Of a DNA stretch of 12,642 nt, positions 1 to 5,966 are shown one piece after another; position 1 is the stretch's first letter; every line of letters starts with the position of its first letter. The DNA lies in contig QNAP01000028.1 in assembly GCA_003641795.1 (NCBI GenBank), positions 1 through 12,642 of the forward strand, written 5' to 3'. A program made the position numbers and the translations under genes. The DNA is from Thermotogae bacterium. GTDB lineage: Bacteria > Thermotogota > Thermotogae > UBA12178. Below the pieces are notes generated by a model. It had not been told where the DNA came from. It was given only the letters and a program-made list of their open reading frames with translations, and did no database searches.

Positions 1-7
1 ATCTATT

Positions 8-14
8 ACCTCCC
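8..14 (-). promoter_or_regulatory. Candidate ribosome binding site for a gene starting just left of the window
   Basis: On the minus strand GGGAGGT is followed by seven bases (AATAGAT) up to the window edge, so a start codon at the very next position would be ideally spaced. The site lies immediately after the stop that ends the transposase remnant. This suggests a minus-strand gene begins directly outside the window. The gene itself cannot be seen, so the call rests only on the Shine-Dalgarno match and the geometry. Confidence 0.3.
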
Positions 15-345
15 TTATCCTCCCTGTATGTAGGACTCGACCACAGCGTTTTGCAAAGCTTTCTCTACACGTGAGTATCTTTCAAACACCTGTGTCTGGA
101 ACGGAAACTCCCTCGGTCGTGGCTTCCAAAGCTCCATATCTCGTTTTGAGAGTTCTCTTTCTGTAACCGTTTCTGTGTGCTTTTCTTGTGGTGGTTCTTT
201 CGTAATGCGTCGCACCGGCTTGAAATTGTGCTTCGTATTCCATGATGGTGTTTAGAAACCATGTCAGAATCTGTCTCATTCTCTCTTCATTATCCTGGAG
301 AAACTGGAGTATAATCTCTCCAGGAAGATGAAGATGTTTTTTCAT
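15..345 (-). pseudogene. IS256-family (mutator-type) transposase, N-terminal remnant, frameshifted and truncated
   Basis: This is the N-terminal part of a DDE transposase of the IS256/mutator type. It starts at ATG 345 with MKKHLHLPGEIILQFLQDN and runs through the family motif YERTTTRKAHRNGYRKRTLK to TRYG. The frame then becomes meaningless, while the next frame continues with ELWKPRPREFPFQTQVFERY, SRVEKAL and ESYIQG before a stop at 15-17. Both parts match the expected order in IS256 transposases, so one frameshift near 130-137 broke the gene. A small deletion between two GGAG copies (net loss of 2 modulo 3) would explain it. Only about 110 of roughly 400 residues remain. The whole catalytic DDE domain is missing, because family similarity ends near position 22. 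The remnant cannot make active enzyme. Family identification is by recognisable motifs, not by search. Confidence 0.82.
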
Positions 346-348
346 GGT

Positions 349-400
349 CCTGTATCCCTCTTTTAGTGTGAGAGTTTCTTTTATTCTACAGGGATACAGG
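349..400 (-). repeat. 11-bp perfect inverted repeat in the transposase leader
   Basis: CCTGTATCCCT at 349-359 and AGGGATACAGG at 390-400 are perfect inverted copies separated by 30 bases. On the minus-strand transcript the second arm contains the only Shine-Dalgarno-like sequence (AGGGA, nine bases before ATG 345), so the hairpin would block translation initiation. Several IS families are known to limit transposase expression in this way. The left end of the element probably lies slightly further right, around 400-430, but no terminal repeat can be proven because the other end is absent. Confidence 0.55.
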
Positions 401-444
401 GCCTTTTCCCGTTTTTACAGCAATTATTGTACACTACCAAGAAC

Positions 445-487
445 CATCCCCGAAGTGGTACGAAAAGCTACAAGGGGGTGTTTTTTT
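445..487 (+). terminator. Rho-independent terminator, plus strand
   Basis: CATCCCC (445-451) can pair with GGGGGTG (474-480) through seven pairs including one G-U. A second short stem inside (GTGG with CTAC) lengthens the hairpin, and a run of seven T follows directly at 481-487. The T run is on the plus strand only. No intact plus-strand gene precedes it in the window; what lies upstream is the minus-strand transposase remnant. It may therefore end a transcript that begins left of the window, and it would insulate xer from that transcript. Confidence 0.6.
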
Positions 488-492
488 ATATT

Positions 493-521
493 TCATCGGG
501 TTATGCAGTGAGGTGTATAAT
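493..521 (+). promoter_or_regulatory. Candidate promoter of xer
   Basis: A perfect -10 hexamer TATAAT lies at 516-521. The matching -35 region around 493-498 (TCATCG) is poor, so the promoter would be weak or need help. The predicted transcription start is near 528, about 46 bases before the xer start codon and inside the dif-like palindrome. The promoter sits just after the terminator, as expected for the first promoter of an isolated gene. Confidence 0.45.
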
Positions 522-526
522 AGTGA

Positions 527-554
527 ATGCATGATAAGGTACATTATCGTGCAT
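527..554. other. dif-like Xer recombination site (11+6+11 bp palindrome)
   Basis: The left arm ATGCATGATAA (527-537) and the right arm TTATCGTGCAT (544-554) are inverted copies with one mismatch in eleven, separated by the six bases GGTACA. Total length is exactly 28 bp and symmetry stops at the outer ends. The inner arm ends, ATAA before the spacer and TTAT after it, are the most conserved part of bacterial dif sites. The site lies 19 bp before a complete Xer recombinase gene. In single-recombinase systems such as XerH/difH and XerS/difSL the site is known to lie beside its recombinase gene. Function as dif is inferred. An autoregulatory operator or an RNA hairpin in the leader are alternatives. 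Confidence 0.6.
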
Positions 555-573
555 ATCTTTTGGGGAGGGCTTT

Positions 574-1470
574 GTGTTGGCTGAAAAAGGTGACTTGGAG
601 TTACTCAGCGAATTCGAAGACCATCTGCGTAATGTGCTTAGAAGATCCCCTCACACCGTTCGAGCTTATCATAACGATCTTTCAAAGTTTGCAGACTTCT
701 GTCGCGAACGGAACCTGTCTTTCGCCGATATAACTCCCCTCCACGTTCAGCAATTTCTGAACGCGCTTTCACTCCAGGGGCTTTCGGTATCATCCATACA
801 CAGAGTGGCTTCCAGTGTGAGAACTTTCTTGCGTTTCTTGGTACAACAAGGCTTCGGTATACATATACCCTCACATCTCCATCTTCCCCGCTCTTTTAAA
901 CGCTTGCCACGTTTTCTAAGTCATGAGGAAGTGAGCAAGATCTTCTCTCTTCCTGCAAACGATCACATAACACTGAGAAACAAGGCTGTGCTGGCATCCA
1001 TGTACTTTGGAGGATTGCGAGTCTCCGAGGTTTGTAATCTAAGGCTGGAAGACGTCTGGTTGGGGAATGGTGCGTACTTGAGTGTTCGCATGGGAAAAGG
1101 TGGAAAGGACAGGCTTGTTCCGCTATCTTCAAGAGCAAGGGAAGCCATAGAAGCGTATCTGCGTAGTCGAGACGCTTTCATCAAGAACGGTGATCCCGGG
1201 TATTTCTTTCTCTCTGTTAACGGCAAGAAATTAGACACATCTTCAGTGTACAGACTAACGCGGAATCTCTGCAAGGCAGCCGGCATAAAACCTGACGGCA
1301 TCCATCCTCACGTCTTCAGGCACACCTTCGCGACTCACCTACTCCAAAAAGGTGTGAACGTGAGAGTGGTTCAAGATTTGCTTGGTCACTCCAGTTTGAC
1401 AACCACAAGTCGCTACTTGCACCTTGGAGATGCTGAACGCTTCAGGGCCGTTTCTTTGCTTGACGAATAG
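574..1470 (+). CDS. xer: Xer-type tyrosine recombinase (XerC/XerD-like)
   Basis: This is a 298-residue site-specific recombinase that would resolve chromosome dimers at a dif site by strand exchange through a phosphotyrosine intermediate. Residues 5-95 form the SAM-like core-binding domain (SPHTVRAYHNDLSKF). Residues 111-298 form the catalytic domain. All active-site residues are present: R149 in GGLRVSE, K175 in MGKGGKDR, H246 and R249 in HPHVFRH, H272 in LLGHSS, and nucleophile Y281 in TTSRYLH. Length is standard for Xer (about 295-300) rather than for phage integrases, which carry extra N-terminal domains. The GTG at 574 was chosen after GGGGAGGG at 562-569; TTG at 577, one codon later, is better spaced and equally possible. 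Its 3' end overlaps the convergent gene by 29 bp. It could instead belong to a mobile element, but length and the neighbouring dif-like site favour the housekeeping enzyme. Confidence 0.92.
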   Translation: MLAEKGDLELLSEFEDHLRNVLRRSPHTVRAYHNDLSKFADFCRERNLSFADITPLHVQQFLNALSLQGLSVSSIHRVASSVRTFLRFLVQQGFGIHIPSHLHLPRSFKRLPRFLSHEEVSKIFSLPANDHITLRNKAVLASMYFGGLRVSEVCNLRLEDVWLGNGAYLSVRMGKGGKDRLVPLSSRAREAIEAYLRSRDAFIKNGDPGYFFLSVNGKKLDTSSVYRLTRNLCKAAGIKPDGIHPHVFRHTFATHLLQKGVNVRVVQDLLGHSSLTTTSRYLHLGDAERFRAVSLLDE

Positions 1471-2269
1471 CTTCCTTGAACACCGGGTTCAATATGTAAC
1501 GCTCGCCATCTTTTTTGACGATGGAATCATGATCCCTCGAAAGTCTTGACAGAACTCCTATCAAAGACCCCACTGCCTTGTTGGGAAGTTTTCGTCCTAA
1601 ACGTTCTTCCATGTTCTGTCTGATCTCTTCCACCGTGGCTCCTTCATGCTCTGCAAGGAATCTCAAAACCTCCAGTGTTTTCCAACTTTTGATACGGTTG
1701 AGTGTTTCACGAGCCGCTTCTGTGGTCCACGGTATTCTTCTTGACTCGAAATCCCACACAAGTTGTGCAATGAGATGGATCGTTTTGTCCAGATCGTCAT
1801 TTAAAAGGACCGAGTGCAGAAATTCCTCATTGATTCCGTATCGCATTAGTCTCAAAACAGAGATCAGCCCCCTCCATGAAATAGTTCGTTGAGTTGCGCT
1901 GAAGGTTTTTCCTGCAAGGCGTTTCGATGAAATGACCAATGAAGCTGAAGACTCTTTACCCAAAAATACTCGCTGATTCCAGGGATAGAGAATCGCGCAC
2001 GTGGTACAACGTTTGAGGCGCTTCGAGCAGATTTCACCGGTGTTCTCTTCGAAGTTAAGCCCGAGTTTGCTGAGCAAATGGAAAAGCACGGCCTTGTAGG
2101 CAAGTGCTAGCTGTTCTCTCATCTTTCGCCCTGAATAGGAGGATATCTGGTTGAATACCTTCTCAAAATCCTCTGCATCTTCTAACTTTGAAATGAAGAC
2201 ACTTTCGAATGCTGACATTTTTCCCCTAAGATCCCCAATGATTCGGACAACATCCAAGATGGTTAACAT
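1442..2269 (-). CDS. Protein of unknown function, probable winged-helix C-terminus
   Basis: I do not recognise this 275-residue protein. The frame is open to 2290, but AGGAGGT at 2284-2278 lies inside it, eight bases before ATG 2269, so translation most likely starts there (MLTILDVVRI). Residues 1-70 look helical. A basic, cysteine-bearing stretch follows (CSKRLKRCTTC), which hints at a metal site but lacks a clear fourth ligand. The last 90 residues read like a winged helix: LEVLRFLAEHEGATVEEI, a second helix ending in GSLIGVLSRL, then the wing VKKDGERYILNP. That suggests DNA or RNA binding. There is no signal peptide or membrane segment. It converges on xer, with the two stop regions overlapping, and shares no operon with the downstream genes. 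The middle third has unusual composition, but no other frame there looks more natural. Confidence 0.7.
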   Translation of the reverse strand: MLTILDVVRIIGDLRGKMSAFESVFISKLEDAEDFEKVFNQISSYSGRKMREQLALAYKAVLFHLLSKLGLNFEENTGEICSKRLKRCTTCAILYPWNQRVFLGKESSASLVISSKRLAGKTFSATQRTISWRGLISVLRLMRYGINEEFLHSVLLNDDLDKTIHLIAQLVWDFESRRIPWTTEAARETLNRIKSWKTLEVLRFLAEHEGATVEEIRQNMEERLGRKLPNKAVGSLIGVLSRLSRDHDSIVKKDGERYILNPVFKEAIRQAKKRP

Positions 2270-2310
2270 CAATGTGTACCTCCTCATCATTCATCATATT
2301 TATTGATTGA

Positions 2311-2499
2311 TGTCTTAAAAATTGTATCATAGATTTATTAGTGATTAACCCAATGGCCTTATGTTCGATGTCTTCATATTATGGTCGAACTAATATGCGT
2401 TGTTCAAGCAAATCGCCCATTACCATCTCCACATATTTCCAAAACATGGACTAATATTTGAAGGTGAAAAGGCTTCTGGAAAGTTCAATTTTTAAGACA
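2311..2499. repeat. Perfect 14-bp inverted repeat bounding a 189-bp segment
   Basis: TGTCTTAAAAATTG at 2311-2324 is repeated as its exact reverse complement at 2486-2499, with 161 bases between the copies. Flanking bases show no target-site duplication and the enclosed DNA has no open frame. It could be a small non-autonomous element (MITE-like), a decayed insertion, or a pair of distant operator sites. The hexamer TGTCTT also recurs at 2369-2374 and 2511-2516. Confidence 0.5.
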
Positions 2500-2534
2500 A
2501 CCTTCAAAAGTGTCTTCGATGTTTTTGGTGGGAG

Positions 2535-2562
2535 TTCAGTTAAGCCACTGAATGCAAAGTGG
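2535..2562. other. Two mutually exclusive hairpins after the operon
   Basis: TTCAGT/ACTGAA (2535-2540 with 2547-2552) and CCACT/AGTGG (2545-2549 with 2558-2562) use overlapping bases and cannot form together. They lie 6-33 bp after the stop of the last operon gene. Neither is followed by a T run on the minus strand, so they are not a classical terminator. They could mark the 3' end of the message or be chance. Confidence 0.25.
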
Positions 2563-2567
2563 TGAAG

Positions 2568-3794
2568 CTATCCATTTCGCGAGGCTTTTATGGTTCCATC
2601 AGAACCCACACCGAACCCCAAGGAACGCAGTGTGTTTATAAGGCCAACTTTTTCAGAAAACAGGATCTCTGCCAAATTAGAAACATTCAATTGGGCCTTT
2701 TCAAGGACATCTGAAAAGAGCCTAATGAAAGCTTCTGCACGTTTTATCGGGTTGTCATTAGAGAATATTTTCACCAATTGTACTGTATTTTGGATCCTTC
2801 GGAGTTCGCCTTCCAAAATACTGAACCCGAATGTTGGATAGTCCTCTATCTCTTTGTCCAACTTCTCTGGCTTTAAAGCGATGACATCGACAGGGGTGAT
2901 GGAGCACACACTGGCTGCTCTCTTATGTCCCGTGATCGCTGCTTCACCAAAGAGTTCGCCTGGTCTTATAAAAGATAGGAAGAATTCTACCTCGTCTTCG
3001 CATCTCCTGAAAGTTTTAAGATAACCCCGAAGTGTGATGAAGAGCATATTAGCTTCTTCACCTTCTTTAATCACCAAAGTGCCCGCGGGCAGATGATACC
3101 CTGCTTTGACGAAGACTTCCAACACTGGATCGAGCTCTCCACCATGTGCCAAAAAATCAAAATAACGTCGTGATGTCAGCTCGATCCCAGGATCGATTTG
3201 CGCCTTGAGCCGCTTGGAGAGGTGCTCCAACCGATCCGGATCTTTGGCAGCTTCGCAGATGAACCGCCACACGACGAACTCTGACTTAAGATCTTCGGGA
3301 AGAGATTCTCTTGCGTAGTTTTGCGCTAACTCCAAGGCTTCATCATAATTTTTCTCGAAGAAGAGGCGTTTCATCCTGACATAGTCCTCGAAGATCGAGG
3401 AGAGAAGTCGAAACCTAGGTTCGACACTTGTTTGATGACATGCTTCTCGTGGTTGTGTGTGCAAAAGATCTTCCAATATCTCTTGCAAAGCACCGTCAGC
3501 TGTTTTCAACCTTTCTTCCAAGGATTTCAACATGTCGAGTATCGTTAAAGCGTCTGCATGTTCGAAGAGTTCTCGCACTTCAACCATGTGTAGCACGACG
3601 TCTGTTTCCGCTGTCACGATTTCACAAGAGGACATTTGAAAGAGGGCCCACTCTCCCACACTTCCAGATGATTTGTGAAAAACTTTTCCCGCGATTTCTA
3701 CACGAAGCTGGCCCTTTGCAAGGAAAAAGACCTTGGTGAGTCGTTGCCCATATCCATAGAGCAAAGTCCTTGATGATAAATGGATTTCTTTCAC
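2568..3794 (-). CDS. Tandem cyclic-nucleotide-binding-domain protein with degenerate Crp-like HTH
   Basis: This 408-residue cytoplasmic protein appears to hold two cNMP-binding folds joined by a helical linker. The N-terminal one (about 1-85) is short and degenerate: VFFLAKGQLRV and SVGEWALF are recognisable, but the phosphate-binding arginine is missing. The linker (90-225) is helical and charged. The second fold (226-325) is well preserved, with PAGTLVIKEGEEANMLFITL and the phosphate-binding cassette FGEAAITGHKRAAS (E284, R292). Residues 335-405 resemble a worn Crp winged helix (NVSNLAEILFSEKVGLINTL, then wing SDGTIKA). DNA binding is therefore possible but uncertain. GTG 3794 follows GGGGGA with six bases between. 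It is the last gene of the operon, 15 bp after the GT4 gene. It might sense cAMP or another nucleotide, or serve as a protein-interaction module. No cyclase is visible nearby. Confidence 0.8.
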   Translation of the reverse strand: MKEIHLSSRTLLYGYGQRLTKVFFLAKGQLRVEIAGKVFHKSSGSVGEWALFQMSSCEIVTAETDVVLHMVEVRELFEHADALTILDMLKSLEERLKTADGALQEILEDLLHTQPREACHQTSVEPRFRLLSSIFEDYVRMKRLFFEKNYDEALELAQNYARESLPEDLKSEFVVWRFICEAAKDPDRLEHLSKRLKAQIDPGIELTSRRYFDFLAHGGELDPVLEVFVKAGYHLPAGTLVIKEGEEANMLFITLRGYLKTFRRCEDEVEFFLSFIRPGELFGEAAITGHKRAASVCSITPVDVIALKPEKLDKEIEDYPTFGFSILEGELRRIQNTVQLVKIFSNDNPIKRAEAFIRLFSDVLEKAQLNVSNLAEILFSEKVGLINTLRSLGFGVGSDGTIKASRNG

Positions 3795-3809
3795 AAATAT
3801 CCCCCGTTC

Positions 3810-5132
3810 TTATTCTAACAAATCTTTCACCAGCTCGTGCAACCGTACTAAAGATAGACACTCTCTCCCTATTTGAAAGTTTTTTTCCAACTTTTCCCGC
3901 GTTTTTTCCATGTCTGTCATCGCCTTGCACAGGCTGCGAACCGCCCGCTCCATGACCTTTGACTGGATGCATGCAAGACCTTCGACCGTGCTGTATTCTC
4001 TTCCAAGAGAGATGTACCAAAACCCCAATGGCAGAATGTCGCTGACAAAAACGGGGTACTCGAATACCACCAAAGGTTTTCGGCAAAAGATACCTTCTAT
4101 GAACTGGTTGCCCCATCCCTCCATGATGCTGGGATACATTACAACGTCAGAAACCGCGTAGGCATCCCAAAGGTTGTAACGCTTGGGGCTTGTAGAGCGG
4201 CTGGACTGAATGAGATGGAACGCTTCCACCATGGTTGTTCCCACTTTTTCTCCGTGCTTCTTCAGCTTGAAAAGGTAATCAGGGTCTTCAGGTTGCCCCG
4301 CCAGTAGCAGAATCGCTCTGCTACTCTTCGTCACCTTCCGTCCGTTGTAGATTGTCTTACCCGCAAGGTCCCTCAAACATTCTCGCTGGAAGAGGGAGAG
4401 GAAATCCAAGGAAAGCTCGATGGCTTTTCTCGGGACGATCCTTGTGGCTTGAAGGAATACCAAGTCGTTGTTGGATATCCCCAATGTCTTCCTCAAGTCC
4501 GTGTTGAACTCATCTGTGGTCCAAGGGGGTTGATCGAAGTCGAAGACGTTAGGAATCACCTTCGCGTCGATGCCCCTTCTTCTCAACTCTTCTCTGGCAG
4601 GAAGGTTTATTACAACATGCTTGATAAATCGATTGTGGGGAGGAAAGTACGTCTCTAGGATACTCTTCACGAAGGGATACTGAGATTTGGCGTATCTATC
4701 GCGTTCCCAGTAAAAGTCGTGATGGTGCGCTACGACTTTCAACTTCAGCGACTCCACAAGCTCAGCAAAAGCAACACCAGCCGCCAAATTGTGAGCCAAG
4801 GACCAGATGTTATTGATGATGAGCAAATCCACTTCGAAATCTCGTATAGCTTCCGCGACTTCGCTTTTTATGGTTTCTTTGTACTGTGCGAAACGCTTTA
4901 TAAATTCCCTTTCTGGTAGTTCCCCCCTTTCAAAAGCCAAAGAGTGTATCACGGCGTTCTCATGATGGTCGTAGCGGATGGAGGGTATCTCATAACCTTC
5001 CTCATTCCCAAGGCTCCCTGCGAGGTATGTAACACGATGCCCCATTCTTTGAAGCACCTTTCGCCACTTCTCCATCTCCAAAGAGACTCCATCATTTTCA
5101 CCAACTCTGTAATGTACCAACATCACTTTCAT
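3810..5132 (-). CDS. GT4-family glycosyltransferase
   Basis: This 440-residue retaining glycosyltransferase has the GT-B fold and would move a sugar from a nucleotide donor (UDP- or GDP-sugar) to an unknown acceptor in the cytoplasm. The N-terminal Rossmann half begins MKVMLVHYRVGENDGVS, typical of the acceptor-side loop. The donor half starts near 222 (DLVFLQATRIVPRKAIE, with R231 and K236 placed to bind the donor phosphates). It contains the EX7E motif as EGWGNQFIE (E338, E346), followed by KPLVVFEYPVF. No membrane segment or signal peptide is present. AAGAGGT lies eight bases before ATG 5132, and the regulator gene ends three bases earlier. Mannosylglucosylglycerate-forming enzymes are known from the related genus Petrotoga. 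A mannosyl transfer completing such a solute would suit this operon, but donor and acceptor cannot be read from the sequence. Confidence 0.87.
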   Translation of the reverse strand: MKVMLVHYRVGENDGVSLEMEKWRKVLQRMGHRVTYLAGSLGNEEGYEIPSIRYDHHENAVIHSLAFERGELPEREFIKRFAQYKETIKSEVAEAIRDFEVDLLIINNIWSLAHNLAAGVAFAELVESLKLKVVAHHHDFYWERDRYAKSQYPFVKSILETYFPPHNRFIKHVVINLPAREELRRRGIDAKVIPNVFDFDQPPWTTDEFNTDLRKTLGISNNDLVFLQATRIVPRKAIELSLDFLSLFQRECLRDLAGKTIYNGRKVTKSSRAILLLAGQPEDPDYLFKLKKHGEKVGTTMVEAFHLIQSSRSTSPKRYNLWDAYAVSDVVMYPSIMEGWGNQFIEGIFCRKPLVVFEYPVFVSDILPLGFWYISLGREYSTVEGLACIQSKVMERAVRSLCKAMTDMEKTREKLEKNFQIGRECLSLVRLHELVKDLLE

Positions 5133-5135
5133 GGT

Positions 5136-5966
5136 TCAAAACCTCTTCGGTTTCAGCATTTCGCTGAGATTGTTGAAATGTGGGAAAACTTTCTCTCTTA
5201 TCATAGAGAGGACACATTTGTAGAGCATATCCACCACCACCATCTCACCCACTCTGTTCGTCAGGAACTCTGACGATTGCTTCCTTCCAGCAGCGCAATA
5301 GAGTATTATGTCCGCTACTTCCGTCATGGGAGAACCTATACCTGAGGTGATAGCTATGGTCTTGGCACCGCTTTCCCTCGCAACCTGAAGGGACTTCACG
5401 ATATCCCTGATCATTCCACTGTGACTGATGCCCACCACCACATCCTCGGAAGTCAGCGTCGATGCCACCATCACTTGTGCGTGTGGATCGCTGTAACTGT
5501 TGGATGCGAAGCCCAAGAGCATGAAACGAAAAGCTCCTTCTTCCGCTATGGGACTCGATCGTCCCACACCGAAGAAGACGAGTCGGCGAGCATCGAGCAT
5601 GACATCTACAGCTTCTTTAACGGCACTCAAGTCCAAAAGCTCCAGTGTTCCTTTTATCAGTTCAAGGTTCTCATCGAAGATGGTTCTCACGAGCTTTTCA
5701 AGATCCTGGATTTCTTCGGTCTCCAGTAAACTCTGCCTTGGAACACTCAATTCTCGAGCCAGGGCGATTTTGAAGTGCTGGAATCCGTCGAAGTCGAGTT
5801 TTCTGCAGAGCCTGTATATTGTGGCTTCGCTGGCACCACTGTGCCGTGCCAGTTCAGTTATACTGTAGTGAATAACATCATCCGGACGCTCCAGGATATA
5901 GTCAGCAACGCGTTTCTCCGAATCACCAAGACTTCCATAAACACCTTGGAGTTTTTCTAAGATCAA
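5136..5966 (-). CDS. RpiR/MurR-family transcriptional regulator (HTH_6 + SIS)
   Basis: This 276-residue regulator binds DNA and senses a sugar phosphate. An N-terminal HTH_6 domain occupies residues 1-75, with SEKRVADYILERPDDV and the helix-turn-helix ITELARHSGASEATIYRL. A SIS domain occupies about 125-240, with the ligand loop FFGVGRSS, then ISHSG and AITSG. Translation is placed at TTG 5966 (MILEKLQG), because GAGGTGG lies five bases before it and the protein then begins as RpiR members usually do. An upstream GTG at 5975 has no ribosome binding site. The TTG overlaps the TGA of the previous gene (TTGA), so translation is coupled. Lying among the transport and enzyme genes, it probably controls this operon in response to a phosphorylated breakdown product such as a hexose phosphate. 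The operator should lie upstream, outside the window. Confidence 0.92.
   Translation of the reverse strand: MILEKLQGVYGSLGDSEKRVADYILERPDDVIHYSITELARHSGASEATIYRLCRKLDFDGFQHFKIALARELSVPRQSLLETEEIQDLEKLVRTIFDENLELIKGTLELLDLSAVKEAVDVMLDARRLVFFGVGRSSPIAEEGAFRFMLLGFASNSYSDPHAQVMVASTLTSEDVVVGISHSGMIRDIVKSLQVARESGAKTIAITSGIGSPMTEVADIILYCAAGRKQSSEFLTNRVGEMVVVDMLYKCVLSMIREKVFPHFNNLSEMLKPKRF

Larger units (their letters stand above)
2270..2567. other. Gene-free stretch, AT-rich
   Basis: No open frame here has a ribosome binding site or protein-like composition. Its right edge is the stop of the cyclic-nucleotide-domain gene; its left edge holds the Shine-Dalgarno site of the 275-residue gene. It must contain that gene's promoter on the minus strand. 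TACAAT at 2326-2321 is a possible -10 box, but no convincing -35 accompanies it. The stretch also holds a long-range inverted repeat and two alternative small hairpins, listed separately. No typical minus-strand terminator for the large operon is visible. Confidence 0.5.

Noticed and set aside
1864..2103. Second open minus-strand frame inside the 275-residue unknown gene, considered as a sign of a double frameshift
   Set aside because: Its translation is low in complexity and lacks a ribosome binding site, and the main frame stays open across the region with sensible flanks. No switch point improves the protein.
2270..2290. Longer unknown protein starting at ATG 2290 or 2287
   Set aside because: The strong ribosome binding site AGGAGGT lies downstream of those codons and points to ATG 2269.
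2494..2516. AAGACA/TGTCTT hairpin considered as a terminator for the large operon
   Set aside because: The stem is only six A/T-rich pairs and no minus-strand T run follows it.
3622..4116. 164-residue open frame on the minus strand bridging the GT4 and cNMP-domain genes
   Set aside because: It lies wholly within two well-supported genes in another frame, is rich in residues expected from frame-shifted reading, and has no ribosome binding site.
4944..5273. 109-residue plus-strand open frame spanning the GT4/RpiR junction
   Set aside because: Both genes beneath it have clear family motifs and starts; the opposite-strand translation has no recognisable features.
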